A DNA stretch of 64,000 nt from positions 111,845 to 175,844 of the forward strand of contig NZ_JANHDM010000008.1 of assembly GCF_024494685.1 (NCBI RefSeq), in the 5' to 3' direction. This document shows positions 8,100 through 16,802 of the stretch, piece after piece. Source of the DNA: Halorubrum rubrum. Lineage in GTDB: Archaea > Halobacteriota > Halobacteria > Halobacteriales > Haloferacaceae. The notes under the pieces are model-generated. The model was not told the origin of the DNA, ran no database searches, and saw only the letters and a program-made list of their open reading frames with translations. How positions within the stretch are numbered: position 1 is the first letter of the stretch; every line of letters begins with the position of its first letter. The translations under genes were made by a program, and so were the position numbers.

Positions 8100-8960
8100 T
8101 CACACTCGCCGGTCGTCGACGACCGCCCGCGCGACCCGCACCGCGTTCGCGAGCCCCGTCTCGAGTCCCGCTTCGGTGAGCGACGCCTCGAACGACTCGC
8201 GCGATGACTCGCCCGGCGCCGGCCTGTCGTGGTTCGAGATCCCGCGGACGCTGAGGTAGCGATCCGCGAGCCCGAACCGGCGGAGCGCCGCGACCGTCCC
8301 GGCGTCCTCCATCTCGGTCGCGCGGTACGGCCCCCGGTCGAGCGCCTCGAGGAATCCGGACACGTGCTCGGCGACGGTCCGACCGTGCCACAGCTCGTCG
8401 GCACAGACGTTGGTCCCGACGGTCACGGTCGGTTCCGACTCTTCCCCGATGCTCTCGAGGGCGACGCCGGCGGCCAGGTCGGCCGCGTCCGAGACGAGGC
8501 CGGGATCGAGATCGAAGACGCCCTGGCCCTCCGTGTAGGGGTCGGGCGCGATCGGTACGTCTCCGCCGTCGCTCCCGTCGTCCTCGCAGTCCCCGTCGTC
8601 GGGGTCGAACCGACACTTGTCGTCCCAGTCGACGATCTCGTCGGCGATCACCACCGACCCGATCGGGAGGTCGGGCGGCGCTCCGGCGATCCCGACCGAG
8701 AGGACGAGCGCGTCGGAGAGATCGACCGCGTCGCCGGCACGGAGCGCGGCGGTCGTCGTCGCCGCCGCGGCCTTGCCGATCCCCGTGGGAACGACGCCGA
8801 GCCCGTCCGCGTCGTGATACAGCGGCGCGAGCGTCCCCGGCACGTCGACCCGCTCCGAGAGGTCATAGGCGTCGTGCCACGGTTCGGTCTCGCCCGCGGC
8901 GGGAAGCGGGTCGAGCTCCTCGAACGCCGGCAACACGAGCGCGTCCAGCGCGACTGGCAT
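8100..8960 (-). CDS. Nucleoside phosphorylase-like protein (purine nucleoside permease/NUP type)
   Basis: The 286-residue protein has the nucleoside phosphorylase superfamily pattern: a GVVPTGIGKAAAATTTAAL segment near residue 55, a beta-strand VLSVGIAGAPPDLPIGSVVI near 90, and TEMEDAGT near 219 in place of the usual MESAA substrate loop. The whole matches the family annotated as purine nucleoside permease, though no membrane segment is present and a phosphorylase/hydrolase activity is more likely. It starts 8 bases after the Mrp operon's last stop codon and is likely read through from it. The long frame upstream to 9170 is a shadow. Confidence 0.65.
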   Translation of the reverse strand: MPVALDALVLPAFEELDPLPAAGETEPWHDAYDLSERVDVPGTLAPLYHDADGLGVVPTGIGKAAAATTTAALRAGDAVDLSDALVLSVGIAGAPPDLPIGSVVIADEIVDWDDKCRFDPDDGDCEDDGSDGGDVPIAPDPYTEGQGVFDLDPGLVSDAADLAAGVALESIGEESEPTVTVGTNVCADELWHGRTVAEHVSGFLEALDRGPYRATEMEDAGTVAALRRFGLADRYLSVRGISNHDRPAPGESSRESFEASLTEAGLETGLANAVRVARAVVDDRRV

Positions 8961-8968
8961 CGATCCGT

Positions 8969-10747
8969 TCACCCCAGGAGCAGCGCGAACAGAGCGACGG
9001 CCGCCGTGAGCGTCAACAACAGCACGCTCCGACCGATCCCGGCCCGGATCTCGGCGTCGACGCCGGCGTTCGCGAGCAGCTGCCGCGGGTTCATCGCGAC
9101 CCACTTCGCGCCCCCGACGACCCGCATCGTCGCCCGATCGACCGCGGCCCACGCCTCGGTGACGCCCCACACCGACCAGCGCCCGGCGTAGAAGGCGGCC
9201 GGGAACAGGATCGCGTCGACGTCGCGCATGTGGTGTGCGAGCCAGCCGAGCGGCCGCTTCAGCGCGAAGAAGCCGACGAAGCCGGCGACCAGCAGCGCGG
9301 CGCTCTCGGTTAGGTGGCTCCGGCTGTACGGTTTGAAGTAGACCTCCTCGCTGAGGATGAGGTCAGTGAAGGGCATCAGCTCGATCAGCTGGGCGTAGAA
9401 GACGCCGAAGAAGACGCACGCCCCCGCGGCCAGCGCCATCCCCGCGGTCTGGAACGCGGTGGCGTCGTCCGGCGACAGCGTCGCCGACCCGTGGAAGAAG
9501 ACGTAGTAGCCGAGCTTGATGAACGACATGAACGTCCCCACGCCGCCGAGGACGAGTAGCCACCAGAGCAGTCCGGCGTCCAGAAGCAGCGTGTAGTCGT
9601 GGATCTCGTGGGCGGAGTCGAGCACCATCCCCTTCGAGATGAACCCGTTGAAGCCGGGCACGGCCGTAATGGAGGCCGCGCCGACGACGTAGACGAGGAA
9701 GGTGACCGGCATCACCCGCCAGAGACCCCCCATCTCGCGGATGTCCTCCACGCCGGTCCGGTAGACCACGACGCCGACCGCCATGAACAGCAGGCTCTTG
9801 TAGAGGACGTTGTTGAAGAGGTGCGCGAAGCCGCCGACCACCGCGAACTCGCCGACGGCGGTCGCGAGCCCGAACCCGGCGAGCATGTAGCCGAGCTGCG
9901 CCTGGATGTGGTACGACAGCAGGCGTCTCGGGTCGTACTGGAGCAGCGCGAAGAAGGCCCCGTACACCGCCATGAACCCGCCGAGGTACGCGAGCCACAT
10001 GCCGCCCTCGGGGAACGCGCGGTACATCACGTACGCCGCGGTCTTCGTCGTGAACACCGAGAGGAACACCGACGCCGCGACGTGCGGGCGCGGGTAGGTG
10101 TCCGGCAGCCAGGAGTGGAGGAAGATGAACCCGCAGTTGATCCCGATCCCGATCGCGGCCAGCACGGTCGCGGCCGGATGGATCCCGGCGGTCGCCGAGA
10201 AGAGGACCGTCCCGGCGTTCGCGAAGTGGACGACGACGGCCGCGAGCAGGATCGTCCCGCCGGTGGCGTGAAACAGCGCGTACCGGTAGCCGGCCCGCAC
10301 CGCCGCGCCGCCGTGCTGCCAGACGAGAAGCGTCGAGGTGACGGCCATCAGCTCCCAGAAGAAGACCAGGGTGAGCCAGTCGCCGGCGTAGATCGTCCCC
10401 ACCGTGGTGGCGACGTAGATCAGCGCGAGCGACGTGACCCACCGCGGCGCGTCGCTGCCGTACGCGTACAGCACCGCCGCCGTCGCGAGGAAGCCGACGA
10501 CGACGCCCATCAGAAGCGAGAACGGATCGACGTTGAAGAAGACCACGTCGAACCCGAGGAACGTCGTCGCGAGGTGCGCGCCCGTCCCGCCGTCGCCGAG
10601 CAGGACCGCCTGCGCGAAGACGAACGCGGTCGCTACCGCACCCAGCGCGTGTCCGGGCGCGCGCGGAAGCGCGAGCACGAGCAGCGACGCGACGGCGACG
10701 ACGAGGTACGGCGGGATCGCGGTCAGCGCCGCGGTCGCGCCCGTCAT
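8969..10747 (-). CDS. Mrp/Mnh antiporter, NuoL/MrpD-type subunit (third in operon)
   Basis: A 592-residue polytopic membrane protein of the proton-translocating NuoL/M/N family. The core has the conserved lysine/glutamate-bearing helices (FFWELMAVTSTLLVW, LLSYHIQAQLGYM) and about 14 hydrophobic segments, and ends with a lone C-terminal helix after an amphipathic stretch. It belongs to a multisubunit Na+/H+ antiporter that extrudes sodium at the expense of the proton gradient. ATG at 10747 overlaps the upstream subunit's stop by 4 bases (ATGA), so translation is coupled. It is one of three MrpD-like proteins here. The open frame beyond 10747 is inside the neighbour and is not coding in this frame. 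Confidence 0.85.
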   Translation of the reverse strand: MTGATAALTAIPPYLVVAVASLLVLALPRAPGHALGAVATAFVFAQAVLLGDGGTGAHLATTFLGFDVVFFNVDPFSLLMGVVVGFLATAAVLYAYGSDAPRWVTSLALIYVATTVGTIYAGDWLTLVFFWELMAVTSTLLVWQHGGAAVRAGYRYALFHATGGTILLAAVVVHFANAGTVLFSATAGIHPAATVLAAIGIGINCGFIFLHSWLPDTYPRPHVAASVFLSVFTTKTAAYVMYRAFPEGGMWLAYLGGFMAVYGAFFALLQYDPRRLLSYHIQAQLGYMLAGFGLATAVGEFAVVGGFAHLFNNVLYKSLLFMAVGVVVYRTGVEDIREMGGLWRVMPVTFLVYVVGAASITAVPGFNGFISKGMVLDSAHEIHDYTLLLDAGLLWWLLVLGGVGTFMSFIKLGYYVFFHGSATLSPDDATAFQTAGMALAAGACVFFGVFYAQLIELMPFTDLILSEEVYFKPYSRSHLTESAALLVAGFVGFFALKRPLGWLAHHMRDVDAILFPAAFYAGRWSVWGVTEAWAAVDRATMRVVGGAKWVAMNPRQLLANAGVDAEIRAGIGRSVLLLTLTAAVALFALLLG

Positions 10748-12816
10748 GGCCGGGCCACCTCCTCGGGGAGCCGCGTGTCGACGATGAGCTCGATCAGCTC
10801 CAGGAAGCCCATCTCGTAGGGGATCACGCCGAGCAGTACCGCGAGCGCCATCGCGGTCAGGATCGGCGCGAGCGTGAACCACGTGGACTCGCTCCCCCGG
10901 AGCGCGTCGATCCCGCGCAGGTGCTCCCAGCCGCCCGGCGGCGGGCCGCCGTGGTGGTCGTCGCGATCGGCCCCGTGGCCGTCGTGGTCGGAGTCACGGT
11001 CGACGGCCGCGGGATCGTCGCCGTCGGCCGCGTCGGCGGATGCGTCCGTCGTCTCCGTCGGATCCGCCGCCCCGCGCCCGACTCCGAACGGCACGTCGGC
11101 GTCGGAGGGACGCTGGTCGACCGCGTAGTCGCCGGTGTCGACCCGCTCTGCCGGCTCCGAGAAGTCGCGCTCGCTCGTGTTGAAATCGGGCCGGACGACG
11201 CCCTCCTCGTCGGTCGGCAGGTCGTCGAGTTCGGCGTCGGGGATGTCGGAGTCGTCCGGAACGCCGGCGTCGTCGGCCGCCGATCCCTCGCTCTCGTCGC
11301 CCTCGGCGCTCTCGACGACCTCGTCGACCGCGTCCTCCTCGGACGCGTCGTCACCTTCGCGTCCCCCGTCGGTCGCCGCCAGCGTCGACCGCGACTCGCC
11401 GCCCATCGCGAAGTCGACGAGCGGCTTCGCGTCGTGGGCCTCCTCGGCCTCGAAGAAGGCGGTGTAGATGACCGGCCAGAAGTACGCGACGTTGAGAACG
11501 CCGGAGAGCAGCAGCGCTCCGGCGAGATAGTAGGCGACCGGCGTGAACGTCGCACCCATCCGGACCCCGCCGATCAGCATGTAGTACTTGCTCACGAACC
11601 CGGCGAGAAGCGGGATCCCGGCCATGCCGAGCGAGGCGACGGTGAACGCCCCCATCGTCAGCGGCATCCGCTTCCCGATCCCCGCCATCTCCGAGATGTA
11701 GTCGGTGTGCGTCGAGACGTGGAGGTTCCCCGCACAGAAGAACAGGGTGAGCTTCATGAACGCGTGCGCCGGGATGTGTAACAGCGCCCCCACGAGCCCG
11801 TACCAGCCGAACAGCCCGAGCCCGAGGACGATGTAGCTCAACTGACTCACCGTCGAGTAGGCGAGCCGCTGTTTCAGGTGGTCCTTCCGTAAGGCGATGA
11901 GCGAGGCGGCGGTCAGCGTGACCGCGCCGATCGTCGAGAGCACGAGCCCGGCCGTGAAGCCGAACGGTAACGAGAGGTCGAAGACGAGCTCCGGGCCGAA
12001 CACGTCGAGGACGACCCGCGAGACGCCGAACGCGCCGGACTTGACGACCGCGACCGCGTGGAGCAGTCCGGAGACGGGCGTCGGCGCGACCATCGCCTCG
12101 GGGAGCCACTGGTGAAGCGGCATGATCCCCGCCTTCACGCCGAACCCGATCGCGAGGAGGAAGAAGGCGAGCATCGCCAGGCCGGGGTCGGCGCTCGCAA
12201 GCTCCTCGATGCCGCCGGCGGTGAACGCGACGGTCCCGGTCAGCCAGTACACCATGACCGTGCCGGCGAGGACGAGCACGCCGCCGCCGAACATCGTGTA
12301 CGCGAGGTACTTCCGGCCGGCCGAGCGCGCCTCCGGCGTCTCGTCGTGCGCGACGAGCGGGTACGTCGCGATCGACAACAGCTCGTAGAAGACGAAGATC
12401 GTCACGAGGTTGCCCGCGAACGCGATCCCCATCGTCGCCGACAGCGACACGGCGAACGCGGCGAAGTAGCGCGTCTGGTTGGCCTCGTCGAGCCCGCGCA
12501 TGTAGCCGATGCTATAAAACGAGGTGATTATCCAGAGGCCGGACGCGAGAAAGGCGAACAGCATCCCGAGCGCGTCCGCGCGCAACACGAGCGCGATGTC
12601 CGGGAGGAGCTCGACGATCGTCCACTCGAAGGCGGCTCCCTCGAGCACGCGCGGCAGCATCGAGGCGACGATCCCGAACTTCGCGACCGCCGCGAGGATC
12701 GTCCACCCCTCGCGGACGTTCGGCGAGCGGTACGACGCGACGACGAGCACGGCCGCGACGAGCGAGACGAGGACGGCGAACAGCGGACGTGGGTCCTGTA
12801 CGATGGCTTCGGTCAT
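10744..12816 (-). CDS. Mrp/Mnh antiporter, MrpD/NuoM-type subunit with acidic insert
   Basis: A 690-residue proton-conducting membrane subunit. Residues 1 to about 460 carry the family's transmembrane core, with FYELLSIATYPLVAHDETPEA and VKAGIMPLHQWLPEA holding the key charged residues. After that comes an unusual hydrophilic region of roughly 170 residues (about 465-635), rich in Asp/Glu and ending in a His-rich stretch (HDGHGADRDDHHGG), then one or two more membrane helices. The insert probably lies on one membrane face and could bind cations (inference). It has 4-base ATGA overlaps with the genes on both sides, so is deep within the operon. Confidence 0.85.
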   Translation of the reverse strand: MTEAIVQDPRPLFAVLVSLVAAVLVVASYRSPNVREGWTILAAVAKFGIVASMLPRVLEGAAFEWTIVELLPDIALVLRADALGMLFAFLASGLWIITSFYSIGYMRGLDEANQTRYFAAFAVSLSATMGIAFAGNLVTIFVFYELLSIATYPLVAHDETPEARSAGRKYLAYTMFGGGVLVLAGTVMVYWLTGTVAFTAGGIEELASADPGLAMLAFFLLAIGFGVKAGIMPLHQWLPEAMVAPTPVSGLLHAVAVVKSGAFGVSRVVLDVFGPELVFDLSLPFGFTAGLVLSTIGAVTLTAASLIALRKDHLKQRLAYSTVSQLSYIVLGLGLFGWYGLVGALLHIPAHAFMKLTLFFCAGNLHVSTHTDYISEMAGIGKRMPLTMGAFTVASLGMAGIPLLAGFVSKYYMLIGGVRMGATFTPVAYYLAGALLLSGVLNVAYFWPVIYTAFFEAEEAHDAKPLVDFAMGGESRSTLAATDGGREGDDASEEDAVDEVVESAEGDESEGSAADDAGVPDDSDIPDAELDDLPTDEEGVVRPDFNTSERDFSEPAERVDTGDYAVDQRPSDADVPFGVGRGAADPTETTDASADAADGDDPAAVDRDSDHDGHGADRDDHHGGPPPGGWEHLRGIDALRGSESTWFTLAPILTAMALAVLLGVIPYEMGFLELIELIVDTRLPEEVARP

Positions 12817-14393
12817 GCGAACACCTCCGAGAGGTACGGGTCGAGGAGCGTCTCGAACCCGGCCCCCGCGAAGCCGAGTCCGACCGCGACGAGCGCGGCG
12901 ACGACGAGGACGACGAGCGGCGCGGTCGGGACGGTTCCGGGAACCGTGGCGTCACCGCTGCCGCCGTCGGCGACCGCGGTGCCGGCGTCACGGTCCGACC
13001 CGTCGGCGTAGCCGGCGTGACCGGCGGCACCACCGTGTTCCGCGTCCTCGCGGTCGACGCCGGCGAAGTAGAGCCGCTCAATCACGCGGGCGACGTACGC
13101 CAGCGTGAACAGCGTGCTGGCGAGGATCACGGCGGCGATGCCGACCCCGACGACACCGCCCGTCGCGCCGGCGGAGCGGACCGCGCCGAGCGCGATGTAC
13201 CACTTGCCGAGAAAGCCGATCGACGGGGGTATGCCGACGAGCGCGAGGCCGAGCACGGCGAGCGCGCCCGACGCGAACGGGGCGTCGCGAGCGAGGCTCG
13301 CGAGGTCCTCGACGCGGCGCGCGCCGTAGCCCGCGGCCAGCAGCGCGAGCCCGCAGAAGAGCCCGAACTTCAACAGGCCGTGGCCGACGAGGTGGACGAT
13401 CCCCCCCAGCAGCGCCGTCTCGTCGGCGATCCCGACGGCGGCGACGATCATCCCGAACTGCGCGACCGAGGAGTACGCGAACATCCGTTTGAGGTCCGAC
13501 TGCATGACCGCGAGCGCCGACCCCGCGAGGATCGAGACGCCGGCGACGAGGAGGATCCCCGTCACGATGGCGTCGTTGGCGGCGAGGAAGTCGACGGTGA
13601 ACACGGAGTAGCTCACCCGGATCAGCGCGTAGGCGCTGGCGGTCGACACCAGCGCGGCGACGAGCGTCGTCACGGCGTCCGGCGCGCGCTGGTAGGCGTC
13701 CGGCTGCCAGGTGTGGACCGGGAACAGCGCGATCTTCAGCGCGAAGCCGACCGCGATGAAGGCGAATCCCGCCTGGACGAGCGGGTCGGTGTAGCTCGCC
13801 CGCTCGACGATCTGGACGCTCACGTCGGCCATGTTCAGCGTCCCCGTCGCGAGGAAGACGTAGCCGACGCCGACGAGGTACAGCGACGCGCCGACGGTCC
13901 CCACGACGAGGTACTTCAGCGAGGCGTACGCGCTCGCGCCCGACCGATCGGCGGCGATGAGCGCGTACGTCGTCAACCCGACGATCTCGAGGAAGACGAA
14001 CAGGTTGAACAGGTCGCCCGTGAGCGAGACGCCCGCCAGCCCGCCGGCGAGCAGGAGATAGGCGCTGTGGAAGGCGTTCCCGCGCGGACCGATCGCCCGA
14101 GAGAGGACGAGCGTGGCCGCCGAGACGAGCGAGACGAGGAGGAACACCGCCGCCGACAGCTCGTCGGCGACGAGCTCGATCCCGATCGGCGGCGCGAAGC
14201 CGCCCAGCTCGTGGTCGAACGGCCCGCCGGTGTACACCTCGACCGCGACCGCGACCGCGGAGCCGACCAGTCCGAGCGTCGCGACCGCCGCGACCGGCCA
14301 GCCGACGTCGTCGTATCGCAGTCCGAGCGCGATCGGCAGCGTCGCCGCCACGATGGGGACGGCGATCGACAGCGGCAACAGCACGTCAGTCAT
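12813..14393 (-). CDS. Mrp/Mnh antiporter subunit D (first MrpD)
   Basis: This 526-residue membrane protein is the most typical MrpD/NuoN-like subunit of the operon: FNLFVFLEIVGLTTYALIA and ALKIALFPVHTWQPDAY contain the proton-channel glutamate, lysine and histidine, and MFAYSSVAQFGMI is the second conserved block. A Gly/Asp-rich loop near residues 450-485 precedes the last helix. An in-frame ATG lies 15 bases earlier at 14408, but ATG at 14393 overlaps the MrpC stop by only 8 bases and starts the first hydrophobic stretch directly, so it is preferred. It is coupled to MrpC upstream and to the next D-like subunit downstream. Confidence 0.88.
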   Translation of the reverse strand: MTDVLLPLSIAVPIVAATLPIALGLRYDDVGWPVAAVATLGLVGSAVAVAVEVYTGGPFDHELGGFAPPIGIELVADELSAAVFLLVSLVSAATLVLSRAIGPRGNAFHSAYLLLAGGLAGVSLTGDLFNLFVFLEIVGLTTYALIAADRSGASAYASLKYLVVGTVGASLYLVGVGYVFLATGTLNMADVSVQIVERASYTDPLVQAGFAFIAVGFALKIALFPVHTWQPDAYQRAPDAVTTLVAALVSTASAYALIRVSYSVFTVDFLAANDAIVTGILLVAGVSILAGSALAVMQSDLKRMFAYSSVAQFGMIVAAVGIADETALLGGIVHLVGHGLLKFGLFCGLALLAAGYGARRVEDLASLARDAPFASGALAVLGLALVGIPPSIGFLGKWYIALGAVRSAGATGGVVGVGIAAVILASTLFTLAYVARVIERLYFAGVDREDAEHGGAAGHAGYADGSDRDAGTAVADGGSGDATVPGTVPTAPLVVLVVAALVAVGLGFAGAGFETLLDPYLSEVFA

Positions 14394-14919
14394 CGCGTTC
14401 CCCTCCATTGCCGCTCGACTCCTCGCCGGGAAGGCCCGGACTCGCGGGCAGCGACCCCTCCTCGCGCAGCAGCTCGCGGAGCGTGTCGACCCGGAGCGTC
14501 CCGTACTCGTCGTAGATCCGGATACACAGTGCGAGCGCCACCGCGGTGAGGCTCACGCCGACGACGATGGCCGTGAGCACGAGCACGTGCGGGAGGGGGC
14601 TGACGTACGGCCCGCCCCCGCCCCCCGACGGGACGATGGGGATCGCCCCGCCGTCGACGTACGCCGAGGCGATGAACAGCAGGAAGATGGCCGTCTGGAA
14701 CAGGTTGAGTCCGATCACTTTCTTCACGAGGTTGGGGTTGGCGATCATCATGTAGAGCCCGATACAGAGAAGCAGCGCGAACACCAGGTACGCGTGCCGC
14801 GTCCCGAGGACGTCAAGCGCCGACTGCGCGGGGAGCGCGGTCGGCGGGACGACCGCGGCGGTCGCGCTCGCGGCCGACCGGACGGCCCCGGCGGCGAGCG
14901 CGGTCGACGCCGCCGTCAT
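14386..14919 (-). CDS. mnhC: Mrp/Mnh antiporter subunit C (NuoK-like)
   Basis: The 177-residue protein has three main hydrophobic helices after an alanine-rich N-terminal segment, and the NuoK/MrpC signature GLYMMIANPNLVKKVIGLNLFQTA around residues 54-77. The hydrophobic core is typical in size; the N-terminal 35 residues and the polar C-terminal tail (about 145-177) are additions common in haloarchaeal forms. MrpC packs against MrpD in the antiporter and lines part of its ion path. Its ATG at 14919 overlaps the upstream subunit B stop by 4 bases. Confidence 0.88.
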   Translation of the reverse strand: MTAASTALAAGAVRSAASATAAVVPPTALPAQSALDVLGTRHAYLVFALLLCIGLYMMIANPNLVKKVIGLNLFQTAIFLLFIASAYVDGGAIPIVPSGGGGGPYVSPLPHVLVLTAIVVGVSLTAVALALCIRIYDEYGTLRVDTLRELLREEGSLPASPGLPGEESSGNGGERDD

Positions 14920-15611
14920 CGCGACCCCCCGTCCGTCGCTGAGCGACCGGCCGAGCCGCCGTCACGGTCGACTTCGCCGGTCTCGTCGGCCCCGCCGGCT
15001 CCGCCCGTTTCGCCGGCTTCGCCGTCGGTCGACTCCTCGTCCCCTTCCGAATCGAGGTAACCGCGCTCCCCGATGGGCGATCCGGAGCCCTCGCCGTTGA
15101 ACCCGCGCGCGAGCACGAAGAACAGCCCGACGAGCACGCCGCTCACGATGGGTGCGATGCCGACGATCTCCACGGCCTCCATCCCGTACTTCACGGGGTC
15201 GAGGAACGGGATCGGGAGGAGGTCGTACTGGAGGAACGCGCCGCCGCGGGCGACCGGCACCAGTCCGAGTCCGGCGAACACGAGCGTCCCGCCGACCGCG
15301 AGCGCGACGACGACCGTGTTGGCGAGCCACTGCCGGGTGGACTCGATGCCGAACGCGAAGGCGATCATGAACACGACCGCCGCCGCGATCGCGCCGCCCT
15401 GGAAGCCGCCGCCGGGCGAGCCGCCGCCGTGGAAGGTGACGAACAGCCCGTAGGTGAACGCGAACGGGGCGACGACCTTCACGGTGGACATGATCACCTG
15501 GCTCTCCGTGTACGGCGGCCCCTGCCGCGTCTCCGCGTCGAGGCGACCAGCGCTCGCGCGAGCGGGCTCGTCGGCGGGGTCGCTCGCCTCGCCGCCGGAG
15601 GCGTCGCTCAT
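14916..15611 (-). CDS. mnhB: Mrp/Mnh antiporter subunit B (MnhB domain)
   Basis: The 231-residue protein contains an MnhB domain (about residues 38-170): STVKVVAPFAFTYGLFVTFHGGGSPGGGFQGG is its hallmark, followed by further hydrophobic helices. The first 36 residues and the last 55 or so are polar and acidic, with Gly/Thr/Glu-rich sequence near the end, presumably cytoplasmic tails. Together with the preceding DUF4040 protein it represents what is the C-terminal part of MrpA plus MrpB in bacteria. ATG at 15611 overlaps the previous stop by 4 bases. Confidence 0.87.
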   Translation of the reverse strand: MSDASGGEASDPADEPARASAGRLDAETRQGPPYTESQVIMSTVKVVAPFAFTYGLFVTFHGGGSPGGGFQGGAIAAAVVFMIAFAFGIESTRQWLANTVVVALAVGGTLVFAGLGLVPVARGGAFLQYDLLPIPFLDPVKYGMEAVEIVGIAPIVSGVLVGLFFVLARGFNGEGSGSPIGERGYLDSEGDEESTDGEAGETGGAGGADETGEVDRDGGSAGRSATDGGSR

Positions 15612-16174
15612 GCGAACACCTCCCGTCGGAGGACGATGAGCGCGGCGATCCCGGCCGCGAAGACGACGACCGCCTCGCCGAAGGTGTCGAACCCGCGGAA
15701 CGCCGCCAACACCGCCATCACGGTGTTCTCGACGCCGGTCTGAGCGTACGTCTCGGCGAGGTACCACTGGCTGACGTCGGGGTTCCCCCACACCGGCGCG
15801 TCGGGCGACCCGACCGCGGGGACGTCGACCATCGTGACCGCGAGCCCGGCGAACAGCAGGCCGACCGCGCCCGCCGCCGGGTAGTTCACCGACTCGAAGG
15901 CGGCCTCGTGGTCGATCCGGGTGGTCTTCGCGAGCGTGAGAAGCAACAGCACCGTCGTCACGCCCGCCGAGACCGCCGCCTCCGTCAGCGCCACGTCGGG
16001 CGCGCGGTAGAAGGTGTACAGCGCGGCCATCCCGAGGCTGTACGCTCCGAAGATGATGACCGCGGCGAGCACGTCGCGGGCGAACGCGGTCGCCAGCGCC
16101 GTGAGGACGACGAAGACGAAGAGGCTCGCCTCGATCGCGGAGATCCCGGCGACGACGGGGGTCGCGCCCGTCAT
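15608..16174 (-). CDS. Mrp/Mnh antiporter MrpA C-terminal/MrpB-like subunit (DUF4040)
   Basis: A 188-residue membrane protein with about five helices. The segment AAVIIFGAYSLGMAALYTFYRAPDVALTEAAVSAGVTT is the DUF4040 signature found near the C-terminus of bacterial MrpA. In haloarchaea this part is a free-standing subunit, and no full MrpA (with its own NuoL domain) lies in this operon; the extra MrpD-like proteins at the other end probably supply it. ATG at 16174 overlaps the MrpG stop by 4 bases. Confidence 0.82.
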   Translation of the reverse strand: MTGATPVVAGISAIEASLFVFVVLTALATAFARDVLAAVIIFGAYSLGMAALYTFYRAPDVALTEAAVSAGVTTVLLLLTLAKTTRIDHEAAFESVNYPAAGAVGLLFAGLAVTMVDVPAVGSPDAPVWGNPDVSQWYLAETYAQTGVENTVMAVLAAFRGFDTFGEAVVVFAAGIAALIVLRREVFA

Positions 16175-16500
16175 CGGCGCTCGTCCCCCTCCGTCCACGG
16201 CACGATCCCCTCCTCGAAGGCGGCGCGCGCGATGGCGTGTGCCGCCGTCGGGTTCGTCACGAAGATGAAGAACAACAGGAGCACGGTCTTGAAGCCCGCG
16301 CCGTCCCAGCCGGCCGCGAGCGCGACCGCCGCGAGCGTGAACCCCGCGCCGAGCGTGTCCGCCTGCGAGGCGGTGTGCGCCCGCGAGTAGACGTCGGGCA
16401 GCCGGAGCACGCCGGTCATCGACACGAAGGTGAAAAAGAGCCCGCAGAGGCCGAAGACGACGATCAGCGCGAGCCTGACGGGGGCGATCGCGTCGATCAC
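16171..16500 (-). CDS. mnhG: Mrp/Mnh antiporter subunit G
   Basis: This 109-residue protein is a normal-length MnhG: three helices, with the signature GVLRLPDVYSRAHTASQADTLGAG around residues 30-53 and a short charged C-terminus. MrpG is essential in characterised bacterial antiporters, where it helps assemble the complex. ATG at 16500 overlaps the end of mnhF by 4 bases. Confidence 0.9.
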   Translation of the reverse strand: MIDAIAPVRLALIVVFGLCGLFFTFVSMTGVLRLPDVYSRAHTASQADTLGAGFTLAAVALAAGWDGAGFKTVLLLFFIFVTNPTAAHAIARAAFEEGIVPWTEGDERR

Positions 16501-16802
16501 AGGACCCCACCCCGCTCGACGGTGAACTTCGAGATGGCGATGGCCATCAGGAAGTTCAACAGCGCGTACACCAACGCGATGTCGAGGAACGTCGGCTCCC
16601 CGAGCGCCGCCCCGAGGATCGCGAGGATCACCACGGTGTTGGTCCCGAGCACGTTGACCGCGAGCACGCGGTCCTGCATCGTCGGCCCCTTCACCGCCCG
16701 GTAGAGCATCCCGATCGCGAGGACGACGAAGCCGGCGGCTACGACGAGCAGGAAGTCCTCCACGGCGTAGCCGGCCGCGAGGGGCGCGTCGACGACGCTC
16801 AT
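16497..16802 (-). CDS. mnhF: Mrp/Mnh antiporter subunit F
   Basis: A 101-residue MnhF with three membrane helices. GPTMQDRVLAVNVLGTNTV (about 39-57) is the family signature, including the acidic residue within the membrane thought to take part in ion transfer. Its ATG overlaps the mnhE stop by 4 bases, and its stop overlaps mnhG in the same way. Confidence 0.9.
   Translation of the reverse strand: MSVVDAPLAAGYAVEDFLLVVAAGFVVLAIGMLYRAVKGPTMQDRVLAVNVLGTNTVVILAILGAALGEPTFLDIALVYALLNFLMAIAISKFTVERGGVL

Noticed and set aside
8100..8960. A membrane permease, as the NUP family name suggests
   Set aside because: No hydrophobic membrane segments are visible; the pattern is that of a soluble phosphorylase fold.
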